NCBI GenBank assembly: GCA_902464565.1
Contig: CABQJV010000016.1
Span: 1 to 46,370, forward strand
Length of the DNA stretch: 46,370 nt
Source of the DNA: an uncultured Collinsella sp.
GTDB taxonomy: Bacteria > Actinomycetota > Coriobacteriia > Coriobacteriales > Coriobacteriaceae
Direction: 5' to 3'
Position 1 is the first letter of the stretch. The number at the start of each line of letters is the position of its first letter. The notes beneath the pieces are model-generated. The model saw only the letters and a list, made by a program, of their open reading frames with translations. It was not told the origin of the DNA and did not search any database. Shown here one piece after another: positions 1-7,058 of this stretch. Made by a program: the position numbers and the translations under genes.

Positions 1-117
1 GCATGACCAGAAGGTCTATGCCGTCCTCTTTTCATGCCAATTTGTTCGCTCTGGTAGGCGCTCGCTGTCGGTGCCAAAACATCGGCATTGCCATGATCCA
101 GACCTGCTAAAAGATAG

Positions 118-167
118 TCGTTGGGGACGTTCTTGTTTGACTAGTCGTTTAAGAACGTCCCCAACGA
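118..167. repeat. REP-like inverted repeat
   Basis: A perfect 17-bp inverted repeat (118-134 and 151-167) encloses a 16-nt loop. The arms contain TTGGGGACGTTCTT and its complement. No gene crosses it and no T-run follows either arm, so it does not look like a plain terminator. A GGGAC/GTCCC core is loosely shared with the hairpins at 9706 and 23821, so it may be a dispersed palindrome of this genome. Confidence 0.6.
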
Positions 168-176
168 TTGCATAGC

Positions 177-244
177 ATGAGAGTGGATAATCTCCCGGTT
201 TGAGTCTGCATTCAAGCTCAAAGTGGGAGATTATCCACTCTCAT
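177..244. repeat. Long perfect hairpin downstream of pdxT
   Basis: A 20-bp perfect inverted repeat (177-196 and 225-244) carries GTGGATAATCTCCC in one arm. A second inner stem, TTTGAG (199-204) with CTCAAA (217-222), lies inside it. It begins 22 nt beyond the pdxT stop. Read on the minus strand it lacks a trailing T-run, so it is better described as a REP-like palindrome that could still stabilise or end the pdxST message. Confidence 0.6.
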
Positions 245-265
245 TTTGTTTGTTGATTTCGATGC

Positions 266-853
266 CTACATTTGTAGAAACATTTCGTGGAGGCGGGTGT
301 CTTCGTCGAGTTCGGGGTGGAAGGTTACGCCGAGCTGGTTGCCCTGACGGGCGGCGACGATACGGCCGTCGACTTTCGCTAAAGCCTTGGCGTCGCCGTG
401 GACCTCGACGATGCGGGGCGCGCGGATAAACGTCAGCGGCACCTCACCGTCGATACCGCCTACCTGCCCCTTGGTGCGAAAGCTGCCGAGCTGCCTGCCG
501 TAGGCATTGCGCTCGACAAGTACATCCATGGTTGCCAAACGCGGCGTGCCCTTATCGTCATGGGCGGCAAGGTCGTGAGCCAGCAGAATTAGGCCGGCGC
601 AGGTGCCCAGGACGGGCATACCTTCAGCGATACGGGCACGAAGCTCCTCGAGCATGTCCAACTCATCAAGCAGCTTCCCTTGAACGGTAGACTCGCCGCC
701 GGGAAGTACCAGACGGTCAAAGTCCTGCTTCAAATCAGCCGCCTGCCTCAGCTCAATACAACGTGCGCCCAGCTCGGATAGCCTTGCCTCGTGCTCGGCA
801 AAAGCGCCTTGGACCGCCAGCACGGCGACCGTCTGGTCTGCATAATCGCTCAT
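266..853 (-). CDS. pdxT: PLP synthase glutaminase subunit PdxT
   Basis: Glutamine amidotransferase partner of PdxS. It releases ammonia from glutamine and channels it to the synthase to make pyridoxal 5'-phosphate in the cytosol. The 195-residue length is normal. The class I glutaminase triad is visible: Cys85 in LGTCAGL, and His179 with Glu181 in TFHPELDED. The PGGEST motif (51-56) is the oxyanion region. The ATG at 853 has AAAGGA upstream. It lies 20 nt after pdxS, so the two are surely one operon. Nothing appears damaged. Confidence 0.96.
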   Translation of the reverse strand: MSDYADQTVAVLAVQGAFAEHEARLSELGARCIELRQAADLKQDFDRLVLPGGESTVQGKLLDELDMLEELRARIAEGMPVLGTCAGLILLAHDLAAHDDKGTPRLATMDVLVERNAYGRQLGSFRTKGQVGGIDGEVPLTFIRAPRIVEVHGDAKALAKVDGRIVAARQGNQLGVTFHPELDEDTRLHEMFLQM

Positions 854-873
854 GTGCGATCCTTTCTGCTGGA

Positions 874-1764
874 CTAGCGCCCGCGCTCTTCCATGATAAT
901 CTCGATCTCGTCGGCGTTGATGCCCACCATGGCCTCGCCCAGGTCCTCCGAAAGCTCGGCAATGAGCTTGGCATCGGTGAAGTTTGCCACGGCCTTGACG
1001 ATGGCGGCTGCGCGCTTGGCGGGGTCGCCGCTCTTAAAGATGCCCGAGCCGACAAACACGCCTTCGGCTCCCAGCTGCATCATCAGCGCGGCGTCGGCGG
1101 GGGTCGCTACGCCGCCGGCGGCAAAGTTCACGACGGGAAGCCTACCCGTGGCATGGACCTCGCGCACCAGCTCGACCGGAACCTGCAGTTGCTTGGCTGC
1201 CTCAAAGAGCTCGTCGTCGCGCAGAGCAACAACGTCACGGATCTGCTTTTGGATCTTGCGCATGTGGCGTACAGCCTGGACGACGTCGCCCGTGCCCGGC
1301 TCGCCCTTGGTGCGAATCATCGTGGCGCCTTCGGCAACACGGCGCAGCGCCTCGCCCAGATCACGGGCGCCGCAGACAAACGGCACGTCAAACTGGGTCT
1401 TGTCGATGTGATAGACGTCATCGGCAGGGGAGAGAACCTCGGACTCGTCGATGTAATCGATCTCGATGGCCTGCAGGACCTGCGCCTCGACGATGTGACC
1501 GATGCGGCACTTGGCCATAACAGGGATGGAGACGGCCTCTTGGATGCCCTTGATCATCTTGGGGTCGCTCATGCGCGAGACGCCGCCTGCGGCGCGGATG
1601 TCGGCCGGAATGCGCTCGAGTGCCATGACGGCGCAGGCGCCCGCCTCCTCGGCGATGCGTGCCTGCTCGGGCGTGGTGACGTCCATGATGACGCCGCCCT
1701 TGAGCATCTGCGCGAGCTCGCGATTGAGTTTGACGCGATCGGCCTTGCTGGTCTGTTCTGCCAT
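874..1764 (-). CDS. pdxS: PLP synthase catalytic subunit PdxS
   Basis: Forms pyridoxal 5'-phosphate from a pentose phosphate, glyceraldehyde 3-phosphate and ammonia supplied by PdxT (deoxyxylulose-independent route). At 296 residues it matches the family. Asp28 (IMDV), Lys85 (PVMAKCR) and Lys153 (IRTKGEPGTG) are the expected catalytic residues. The frame is open to 1806, but the ATG at 1764 has AGGGAG at good spacing and gives the usual N-terminus. It is first gene of pdxST, divergent from the MocR-type regulator, with a clear promoter at 1830-1858. Confidence 0.97.
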   Translation of the reverse strand: MAEQTSKADRVKLNRELAQMLKGGVIMDVTTPEQARIAEEAGACAVMALERIPADIRAAGGVSRMSDPKMIKGIQEAVSIPVMAKCRIGHIVEAQVLQAIEIDYIDESEVLSPADDVYHIDKTQFDVPFVCGARDLGEALRRVAEGATMIRTKGEPGTGDVVQAVRHMRKIQKQIRDVVALRDDELFEAAKQLQVPVELVREVHATGRLPVVNFAAGGVATPADAALMMQLGAEGVFVGSGIFKSGDPAKRAAAIVKAVANFTDAKLIAELSEDLGEAMVGINADEIEIIMEERGR

Positions 1765-1829
1765 GGTTGCTCCCTTGGTTGGCATGTGCATTGCTTGACG
1801 GAACATCCTATCGGGGAGCTGGGTATGGC

Positions 1830-1858
1830 AAAATACTCAGATTTCGAGATAATGACAA
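1830..1858 (-). promoter_or_regulatory. pdxST promoter
   Basis: On the minus strand TTGTCA (1853-1858) and TATTTT (1830-1835) are separated by 17 bp, close to a sigma-70/SigA consensus. This leaves a leader of about 60 nt before the pdxS ATG at 1764. The -35 box overlaps the first AAGGTCAG repeat, the likely binding site of the divergent regulator. Confidence 0.6.
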
Positions 1859-1898
1859 GGTCAGACTAATACCAGATTGAATGACTTAATAAGGTCAG
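1857..1898. promoter_or_regulatory. Direct repeats, candidate PdxR operator
   Basis: AAGGTCAG occurs at 1857-1864 and 1891-1898, 34 bp apart (about three helical turns), each preceded by AATGAC. MocR-type PdxR regulators are known to bind direct repeats in the pdxR-pdxS intergenic region. The first repeat overlaps the pdxS -35 box and the second sits just before the regulator's start, which suits coupled activation and autorepression. Assignment is inferred from position and sequence only. Confidence 0.45.
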
Positions 1899-1909
1899 GT
1901 GATAGGCTC

Positions 1910-3346
1910 ATGCTTGACTACAATTTGGAAAAACGCGGCGGAGCATCGCTCTATGAGTATGTTTACCAGCAAATTCGAGATGATATCGTTGCTGGACGCA
2001 TTGCGGCGGGGGAGCATCTTCCGTCTAAGCGTGCCTTTGCCAGCCATATGGGAATCAGTGTCATTACCATCGAGAATGCATATAGCCAGTTACTTGCCGA
2101 GGGCTATATTTGCTCAAAGCCGCGTCGTGGCTACTACGCTTGTGAGCTTCCGGATGCACCGGTTTTGCCTTTGGCTGAGACAGAGTTTGATCGAGATTCC
2201 GCTCCTGCGGGTCTTAACGCACATGATGTTGATGGACGGGTCGAGCAATTCGACGCACTTTCTCCTTCCACTTTGGAGGCGGCGCGGCTTTGGCAAAGCG
2301 CACTGCGGGCGACGCTGGCATCCGAAGACGAGCGCGAAATCTTCTCACCCGCACCGGCACAGGGCACCGCTCGGCTACGACGCGCGATTGCTCATCATCT
2401 GCGCGGGACAAGGGGTATGAATGTCGACCCCAACAACATTGTTATCGGCGCGGGCGCCCAGCTGCTCGATACCATGTTGGTTCAGTTGCTTGGCGCGGAC
2501 AAGGTGTATGCCGTTGAGGACCCTGGCTATTTGCGCCTGACGCGCATCTATCAGGCTATGGGCTGCAAAGTTCGGCATATCCCGTTGGATGATGACGGCG
2601 TGGACCTGAGCGCTCTGCAGAAAACTGGGACCGATGTCCTTCACCTGATGCCGTCCCATCAGTATCCGACCGGTCTTGTGACGAGCATTGCGCGTCGCTA
2701 TGCGCTTCTGAGCTGGGCCGCTGAGCGACCAGGTCGGTATCTCATCGAAGATGACTTTGATTGTGAGTTTCGCCTTGCCGGGAAGCCGATTCCCGCGCTC
2801 GCGTCGATTGATGCCGCCCAGTCGGTTATCTACACCAACACGTTTTCGAAGAGCCTTTCATCGGCGTTGCGTCTAGCGTACATGGTGCTGCCCGATGAGC
2901 TGATGGAGCGGTTTAGGTGCAACCTTGGTTTCTATGCCTCGTCGGTGAGTTCTGTCGACCAGGTCGCTTTGGCTCGTTTGCTGGAATCGGGTGATTACGA
3001 GCGGCATGTGAACCGCGTGCGCGTTCGTGCTCGTGAGGCGCGTGATGGCCTGATGGCGCTTGTGCGGAAAGCGTTTCCGGCAGGGGAGGTCTCGATCGAG
3101 CAGGCAGATGCGGGCCTTTACTGTACCGTGGTTGCGGAGCGTGGAACGGGCGGAAGCTCTTTTGCGCAGGCTCTCGCGCGCTCGAGCATCCCTTTTGTCG
3201 ATATCAGTGACTGTTATTGGTGTGCCGATGGCGCATCTGTCCCTGAAAACTCAACTCAAATTCTTGTCCAGTATGACGATCTGAGTCCAAAAGTGCTAAC
3301 TACCTTGGAATTGCAGCTAATGGGGGGCACTCTGCAACCTAAGTGA
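1910..3346 (+). CDS. pdxR: MocR/GntR-family PLP-sensing regulator (PdxR)
   Basis: Transcription factor with an N-terminal GntR winged helix (residues about 10-75; LPSKRAFASHMGIS is the recognition region) fused to a fold-type I aminotransferase-like domain. Lys314 in NTFSKSLSSALR is the expected PLP-binding lysine, and the PLP-contact motif IEDDFDCEF is present. MocR proteins next to pdxST activate it when PLP is low, so PdxR is the natural call. The frame is open from a TTG at 1877, but the ATG at 1910 follows AGGTGATAGG and starts at the usual MLDYNL position. The last codons and the TGA stop lie at the edge of a 119-bp repeat element, so the C-terminus may have been altered by its insertion. 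Confidence 0.88.
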   Translation: MLDYNLEKRGGASLYEYVYQQIRDDIVAGRIAAGEHLPSKRAFASHMGISVITIENAYSQLLAEGYICSKPRRGYYACELPDAPVLPLAETEFDRDSAPAGLNAHDVDGRVEQFDALSPSTLEAARLWQSALRATLASEDEREIFSPAPAQGTARLRRAIAHHLRGTRGMNVDPNNIVIGAGAQLLDTMLVQLLGADKVYAVEDPGYLRLTRIYQAMGCKVRHIPLDDDGVDLSALQKTGTDVLHLMPSHQYPTGLVTSIARRYALLSWAAERPGRYLIEDDFDCEFRLAGKPIPALASIDAAQSVIYTNTFSKSLSSALRLAYMVLPDELMERFRCNLGFYASSVSSVDQVALARLLESGDYERHVNRVRVRAREARDGLMALVRKAFPAGEVSIEQADAGLYCTVVAERGTGGSSFAQALARSSIPFVDISDCYWCADGASVPENSTQILVQYDDLSPKVLTTLELQLMGGTLQPK

Positions 3347-3459
3347 GTAGACTTTTAGCACTTTGGCGACCAGGAAGTTTTGTAACAAGCTATCTACCTG
3401 CGGTTTTGAAAAGCAGGATGACCGGCCTGCTCGGGATGTTCAAAAAAGTCTACTCACTT
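3341..3459 (+). mobile_element. 119-bp inverted-repeat element, copy 1
   Basis: First of three elements of exactly the same length, with 16-bp perfect terminal inverted repeats: AAGTGAGTAGACTTTT at 3341-3356 and its complement at 3444-3459. The centre holds the conserved TACCTGCGG (3395-3403). With the preceding T, the left end reads TAAGTGAGTAG, which has a stop in all three frames; pdxR uses the TGA. Inner arms also pair partly (CGACCAGG with CCTGCTCG). There is no coding capacity. A MITE or REP-type non-autonomous element is the likely nature. Confidence 0.8.
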
Positions 3460-3493
3460 GCCGCGCAAAGCTCCTGCATGAGAAAAAAATGGG

Positions 3494-3559
3494 GTTTTCA
3501 ACAGGGCTTCGTCCAGCTCTTGGCAAGCTTTTGGCCAGTTGGGGAGGGCTGTTGAAAAC
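3494..3559. repeat. 66-bp imperfect hairpin
   Basis: GTTTTCAACAG (3494-3504) pairs with CTGTTGAAAAC (3549-3559), and the interior contains a further partial palindrome around TGGCAAGCTTTTGGCCA. It lies between the first 119-bp element and the nuclease-like gene and is unrelated to the 119-bp element in sequence. No function can be assigned; it could be a further small palindromic repeat or a leader structure. Confidence 0.45.
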
Positions 3560-3642
3560 TTTGCAGTCCGTTCGGCGCCATTTTTGGTGCGTTCGCGCCA
3601 ATGCGTGACTGACTGGGTTGAAATTCGTGTTTTCCTGTGCCT

Positions 3643-4770
3643 ATGAAGGATCTACTTTGTGACATATCGGCTTTTAGGTACTGGCGTTTGCCTCCTCAAG
3701 TCCGCGCTTTGTGTCCGCCGCTTCCACGACCGGAAGAAGACCGGCAGCGATATGATCTCGCCCGCAACCCGACGGCTGCGGTCGCGCTCGGTTTTCCGTT
3801 GTATACATTGGTTCGGACGAGAAACAAACGGACTTGTCCTGCCAGCATTAGGCAGCGGCTGTTTCTTGGTGAGCTCCCCAGGGAATCCGTGCTGGAAACG
3901 GAGCATGGGTTTTTGGTTACATCTCCTCTACTGACGACATTCATCATGTCGCGGCATCTGACGGATCTTCAGCTTCTTTTGGTATTGGCGGAGATGTGTG
4001 GCTTGTTTGCGGTGTGTGCCCTGCCGGCGGCACTTGAGGCGGAGCTTTCGCGTGCAATTGATTCGGGCGCGATTTCGACAACGTTCGGTTGGGTGCGCTG
4101 CCCGTCCGAGGACGGCATCGCCTCAAATTTATGGCGTCGAGACGCTTTGGTTTTGGGCGGAGACCTTGACCGTTTTTGTTCAGATGTTTGCGGGATGCGT
4201 TGCGGCAATAGATTTATGGCGGTATCGCAACTCGTTCCATTGGGTGCCGCGTCGCCTTTTGAGGTCGAGGCGTATTTGTTGCTTGGACTGCCGCGAGCCC
4301 TGGGAGGCGAAGGGTTTTGCGGTATAGAGCTCAATGTCGAAGTGACGTTAAGCACAAGTGCTCGAGCGATTGTGGAAAAGTCCCGTGTATATATCGACCT
4401 ACTTCTTTCTTCGCCGGACGGCAGGCGACAGGTGGCCATTGAATGTCAGGGAAAGGCCTCGCACGGACGCGCGGGGGATGGCTTGCGTGACGCTGACCGC
4501 ATGACGGCCCTTCAGGCCATGGGCTACGATGTACTTCTCCTGACACACAGACAGATATCCGATGAGGATAGATTCCGCGCGATCGTTAAGGCCATATGCA
4601 GGATGCTCGATGCTGAATATCGTGATAAAAGCTCAGATGAGCAAAGGGCTGAGACATTACTCCGGTCTGAACTATTCGTTGACTGGACAAAATTGGGAGT
4701 AATCGACGGGAAGATGCCCGTTAGACACAAAACGGCTCAATCGTGGACGGCTGCGGTTCTAAGTGAGTAG
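3643..4770 (+). CDS. PD-(D/E)XK nuclease-like protein (DUF559/AbiEi-like), unknown function
   Basis: A 375-residue protein not recognised with certainty. The C-terminal third resembles the Vsr/DUF559 type of restriction-endonuclease fold. Glu208 lies in a helix before the core, Asp252 in VYIDLLL, Glu267 and Gln269 in AIECQGK, then Arg286 and the closing strand GYDVLLLTHRQI. This D-x(14)-ExQ layout is a plausible metal site. The N-terminal part (FRYWRLPPQVRALCPPLP) resembles cysteine-containing AbiEi-like proteins of gut actinobacteria. GTG at 3637 is an alternative start; neither has a clear ribosome site. The TAG stop lies inside copy 2 of the 119-bp element, so the gene is bracketed by copies 1 and 2. 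Codon use looks less GC-biased than neighbours, which hints at transfer. Confidence 0.6.
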   Translation: MKDLLCDISAFRYWRLPPQVRALCPPLPRPEEDRQRYDLARNPTAAVALGFPLYTLVRTRNKRTCPASIRQRLFLGELPRESVLETEHGFLVTSPLLTTFIMSRHLTDLQLLLVLAEMCGLFAVCALPAALEAELSRAIDSGAISTTFGWVRCPSEDGIASNLWRRDALVLGGDLDRFCSDVCGMRCGNRFMAVSQLVPLGAASPFEVEAYLLLGLPRALGGEGFCGIELNVEVTLSTSARAIVEKSRVYIDLLLSSPDGRRQVAIECQGKASHGRAGDGLRDADRMTALQAMGYDVLLLTHRQISDEDRFRAIVKAICRMLDAEYRDKSSDEQRAETLLRSELFVDWTKLGVIDGKMPVRHKTAQSWTAAVLSE

Positions 4771-4879
4771 ACTTTTGGCACTTTGGCGACCAGGCCGTTT
4801 TGCAACAAGTCATTTACCTGCGGCTTTATAAAGCAATATGGGTGGTGTGCTCGGCAAGTTCCAAAAAGTCTACTCACTT
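4761..4879 (+). mobile_element. 119-bp inverted-repeat element, copy 2
   Basis: Same length and orientation as copy 1, with terminal arms at 4761-4776 and 4864-4879 and the core TACCTGCGG. It aligns with copy 1 without gaps at roughly 80% identity by eye. It is flanked on both sides by TA (CTAAGTG at the left, CACTTAG at the right), which could be a TA target duplication if the true ends are AGTGAG and CTCACT. The left end supplies the TAG stop of the nuclease-like gene. Confidence 0.8.
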
Positions 4880-4947
4880 AGTTTTTGACGAGAAGCCGAT
4901 GCCGAAGGCGGTCCTATTTCAGGGCGTTAACAAGTTCATGAGGCATG

Positions 4948-4978
4948 AAAAAGGCCCGAACCAATACGGTCCGGGCCT
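4948..4978 (-). terminator. Rho-independent terminator of rubrerythrin gene
   Basis: On the minus strand AGGCCCG-GACC pairs with GGTT-CGGGCCT around a short loop and is followed by a T-run (TTTTTCAT). It lies 35 nt beyond the rubrerythrin stop. Confidence 0.8.
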
Positions 4979-5012
4979 CATCGAGCTTGAGGTTATGTCT
5001 CAGGCGGTTGGC

Positions 5013-5573
5013 TTAGCCAAAGTAGCGCTTGAGCAGGCCGGCGAAAGCCTTGCCGTGGCGGGCCTCGTCGCGAGCCATCTCGTGCACGGTGTCGTGGATG
5101 GCATCGAGGCCGGCGGCCTTGGCACGCTTGGCAAGATCGGTCTTGCCGGCGGTGGCGCCGTTCTCGGCCTCAACGCGCATCTCGAGGTTCTTCTTGGTGG
5201 AGTCGGTCACGACCTCGCCCAGGAGCTCGGCGAACTTGGCGGCATGCTCGGCCTCCTCGTGGGCAGCCTTTTCCCAGTACAGGCCGATCTCGGGATAGCC
5301 CTCGCGATGAGCGACGCGAGCCATGGCCAGGTACATACCGACCTCAGAGCACTCGCCCTCAAAGTTGGCGCGCAGGTCGGCAACGATGTCCTCAGAGACA
5401 CCCTCCATCTTGGCGACGCCCACGACGTGCTCGGCGGCCCACTCGAGCTGGCCCTCCTCCTGCTTCAGGAAACGAGAACCGGGAACGCCGCACTGGGGGC
5501 ACTTAAAATCCTCGGGCAGCTGGTCGCCGTCGAACTCTTCCACATAACCGCAAACGGGGCAAACAAACTTCAT
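5013..5573 (-). CDS. Rubrerythrin (rubredoxin domain first)
   Basis: Cytosolic non-haem iron peroxidase that detoxifies hydrogen peroxide in anaerobes. The 186 residues begin with a rubredoxin-type [Fe(SCys)4] site (Cys5, Cys8, Cys25, Cys28). A ferritin-like di-iron four-helix domain follows, with glutamate/histidine motifs such as ANFEGECSEVGMYL, HEEAEHAAKF and ARDEARHG. Rubredoxin-before-ferritin is the reverse of classical rubrerythrin. The frame is open to 5678, but the ATG at 5573 has AAAGGA upstream and starts exactly at the rubredoxin fold. It is monocistronic, with its own terminator and a likely promoter at 5656-5685. Electron partners are not encoded nearby. Confidence 0.93.
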   Translation of the reverse strand: MKFVCPVCGYVEEFDGDQLPEDFKCPQCGVPGSRFLKQEEGQLEWAAEHVVGVAKMEGVSEDIVADLRANFEGECSEVGMYLAMARVAHREGYPEIGLYWEKAAHEEAEHAAKFAELLGEVVTDSTKKNLEMRVEAENGATAGKTDLAKRAKAAGLDAIHDTVHEMARDEARHGKAFAGLLKRYFG

Positions 5574-5655
5574 GATTCGATCCTTTCGATCGATGGCGAT
5601 TGCGCGCTCGTCCGGTCCCGTAAGGGCCCTCTCCGGACGTGCGTCTTGACGAGTT

Positions 5656-5685
5656 CTATTATCCATAAATGCAACCAAATGTGAA
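5656..5685 (-). promoter_or_regulatory. Candidate rubrerythrin promoter
   Basis: Minus-strand TTCACA (5680-5685) and TAATAG (5656-5661) are 18 bp apart, about 85 nt before the rubrerythrin ATG. The surrounding sequence is AT-rich compared with the coding DNA. No clear PerR or Fur palindrome was found. Confidence 0.4.
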
Positions 5686-5777
5686 GCCTATTAGGAATGA
5701 TTTTTAATAAAACAATTTTGAGATATGAAGATGTTGATTGATTAACGATTGGCAGGCCGTCTTTGACCGCCGCTGAG

Positions 5778-5811
5778 TACAATCGGGCGAGCAAATGTTG
5801 ACCTATCAACA
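5778..5811 (+). promoter_or_regulatory. -10 box and palindromic operator of ADH/ALDH operon
   Basis: TACAAT (5778-5783) is a possible -10 box without a good -35. A 16-bp palindrome, TGTTGA-CCTA-TCAACA (5796-5811), lies just after the expected start of transcription and before the AAGGAG site (5815-5820). A further TGTTGA half-site lies at 5732-5737. The placement suits a repressor site; the regulator is not identifiable. Confidence 0.4.
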
Positions 5812-5829
5812 AATGAAGGAGTTTCCTTT

Positions 5830-7050
5830 ATGCATCTAGCCCGTCGTGCCTGGTGCCGAACATATCAGACGGTTTTTCGCATTGCATTGCCGATCCTGCC
5901 CTATGCCGAGCCGCGCATTTTAGAGCATGCCGAGGATGTGCCCGCGGTGCTTCAAAAGCGCTCGATCCAGAAGGTCCTTATCGTGACGGATCCCGGCATT
6001 GCCCGTCTGGGGCTCACGGCACCGCTCGAGACGGCGCTCGCATGCAGGGGGATTGGCGTTACGGTCTATGCCGAAACGCGTGCAAACCCCACGGTTTCAA
6101 ACGTGGAAGAAGCGGCGTCCCTGTATCGAGAGAGCGCCTGCCAGGCCATTATCGGCTTTGGCGGTGGCTCGGCCATGGACTGTGCCAAGGGCGTGGGCGC
6201 ACGCATTGCGCAGCCAAACAAGCCCATCAACAAGATGCGCGGCCTGCTGCGGATTCATCGTCGCCTGCCGCTGCTCATCGCCGTTCCCACTACCGCCGGT
6301 ACGGGAAGCGAAGTCACGCTTGCGGCGGTAATTACCGATGACGGGACGCACTACAAATACCCCATTAACGACTTTGTGCTCACCCCGCGTTTTGCAGTCC
6401 ACGACCCCGAGTTTACGTGCGGCTTACCCGCTTCCATTACGGGGCAGACGGGCACGGACGCCCTGACGCATGCCGTTGAGGCCTTTATCGGGCGAAGCAC
6501 CACGCCCTATACGCGCAAGATGGCGCGACAGGCGGTGCAGCTTATCCACGACAATTTGCTCGAGGCCTATGAGCATGGTGACGACATGCGCGCTCGTCGC
6601 AATATGCTTTCGGCGGCGTATAAGGCGGGCGTTGCGTTTACCCGCTCCTATGTCGGATATGTGCATGCCATCGCGCACAGTCTGGGCGGCCGATACGGAA
6701 TTCCGCACGGTTTGGCCAACGCGATCATCCTGCCGCACATGCTTCGCGCTTATGGTGACGCCGCCGCCCCCAAGCTTGCCGATCTTGCTCACATGGCGGG
6801 CATTGCGCCGGCTACCGCGCAGGATAGTCTTGCGGCCGAGGCCTTTATCGATTGGGTCGACCGCATGAACGAGGCCCTGGGAATCCCCAAATATGTCTTG
6901 GGCATTCGCCGCTCTGACATTCCCGAGATGGCGGCGCATGCCGATGCCGAGGCCAATCCGCTATACCCCGTTCCGCTTCTAATGGACCGCTTGGAGCTCG
7001 AGCATATGTACGAAGTCGTTGCAGGTGGTATGTTTGAGGACGAGAATTAG
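5830..7050 (+). CDS. Iron-containing alcohol dehydrogenase
   Basis: NAD(P)-dependent group III alcohol dehydrogenase of 406 residues. The N-terminal domain has the dinucleotide-binding GGGS (about 111-114, GFGGGSAMDCAKG) and PTTAGTGSE. The C-terminal domain holds the metal ligands at family spacing: Asp210 and His214 (GTDALTHAVEAF), His279 and His293 (VHAIAHSLGG, IPHGLAN). AAGGAG lies 9 nt before the ATG. It is followed after 8 nt by an aldehyde dehydrogenase, so the pair probably interconverts an alcohol, its aldehyde and the acid. The substrate cannot be told from sequence. The roughly 30-residue N-terminal lead before the usual start of the domain is slightly long. Confidence 0.92.
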   Translation: MHLARRAWCRTYQTVFRIALPILPYAEPRILEHAEDVPAVLQKRSIQKVLIVTDPGIARLGLTAPLETALACRGIGVTVYAETRANPTVSNVEEAASLYRESACQAIIGFGGGSAMDCAKGVGARIAQPNKPINKMRGLLRIHRRLPLLIAVPTTAGTGSEVTLAAVITDDGTHYKYPINDFVLTPRFAVHDPEFTCGLPASITGQTGTDALTHAVEAFIGRSTTPYTRKMARQAVQLIHDNLLEAYEHGDDMRARRNMLSAAYKAGVAFTRSYVGYVHAIAHSLGGRYGIPHGLANAIILPHMLRAYGDAAAPKLADLAHMAGIAPATAQDSLAAEAFIDWVDRMNEALGIPKYVLGIRRSDIPEMAAHADAEANPLYPVPLLMDRLELEHMYEVVAGGMFEDEN

Positions 7051-7058
7051 GAGGATCC

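Noticed and set aside
118..244. CRISPR array or transcription terminators before pdxT
   Set aside because: Two unrelated hairpins, not repeated units with spacers, and no trailing T-run on either.
763..1869. Long plus-strand frame opposite pdxS
   Set aside because: It is the antisense shadow of pdxS and pdxT in GC-rich DNA.
3343..3608. Short plus-strand frames across the first 119-bp element
   Set aside because: They run through the repeat in unrelated frames and have no ribosome site.
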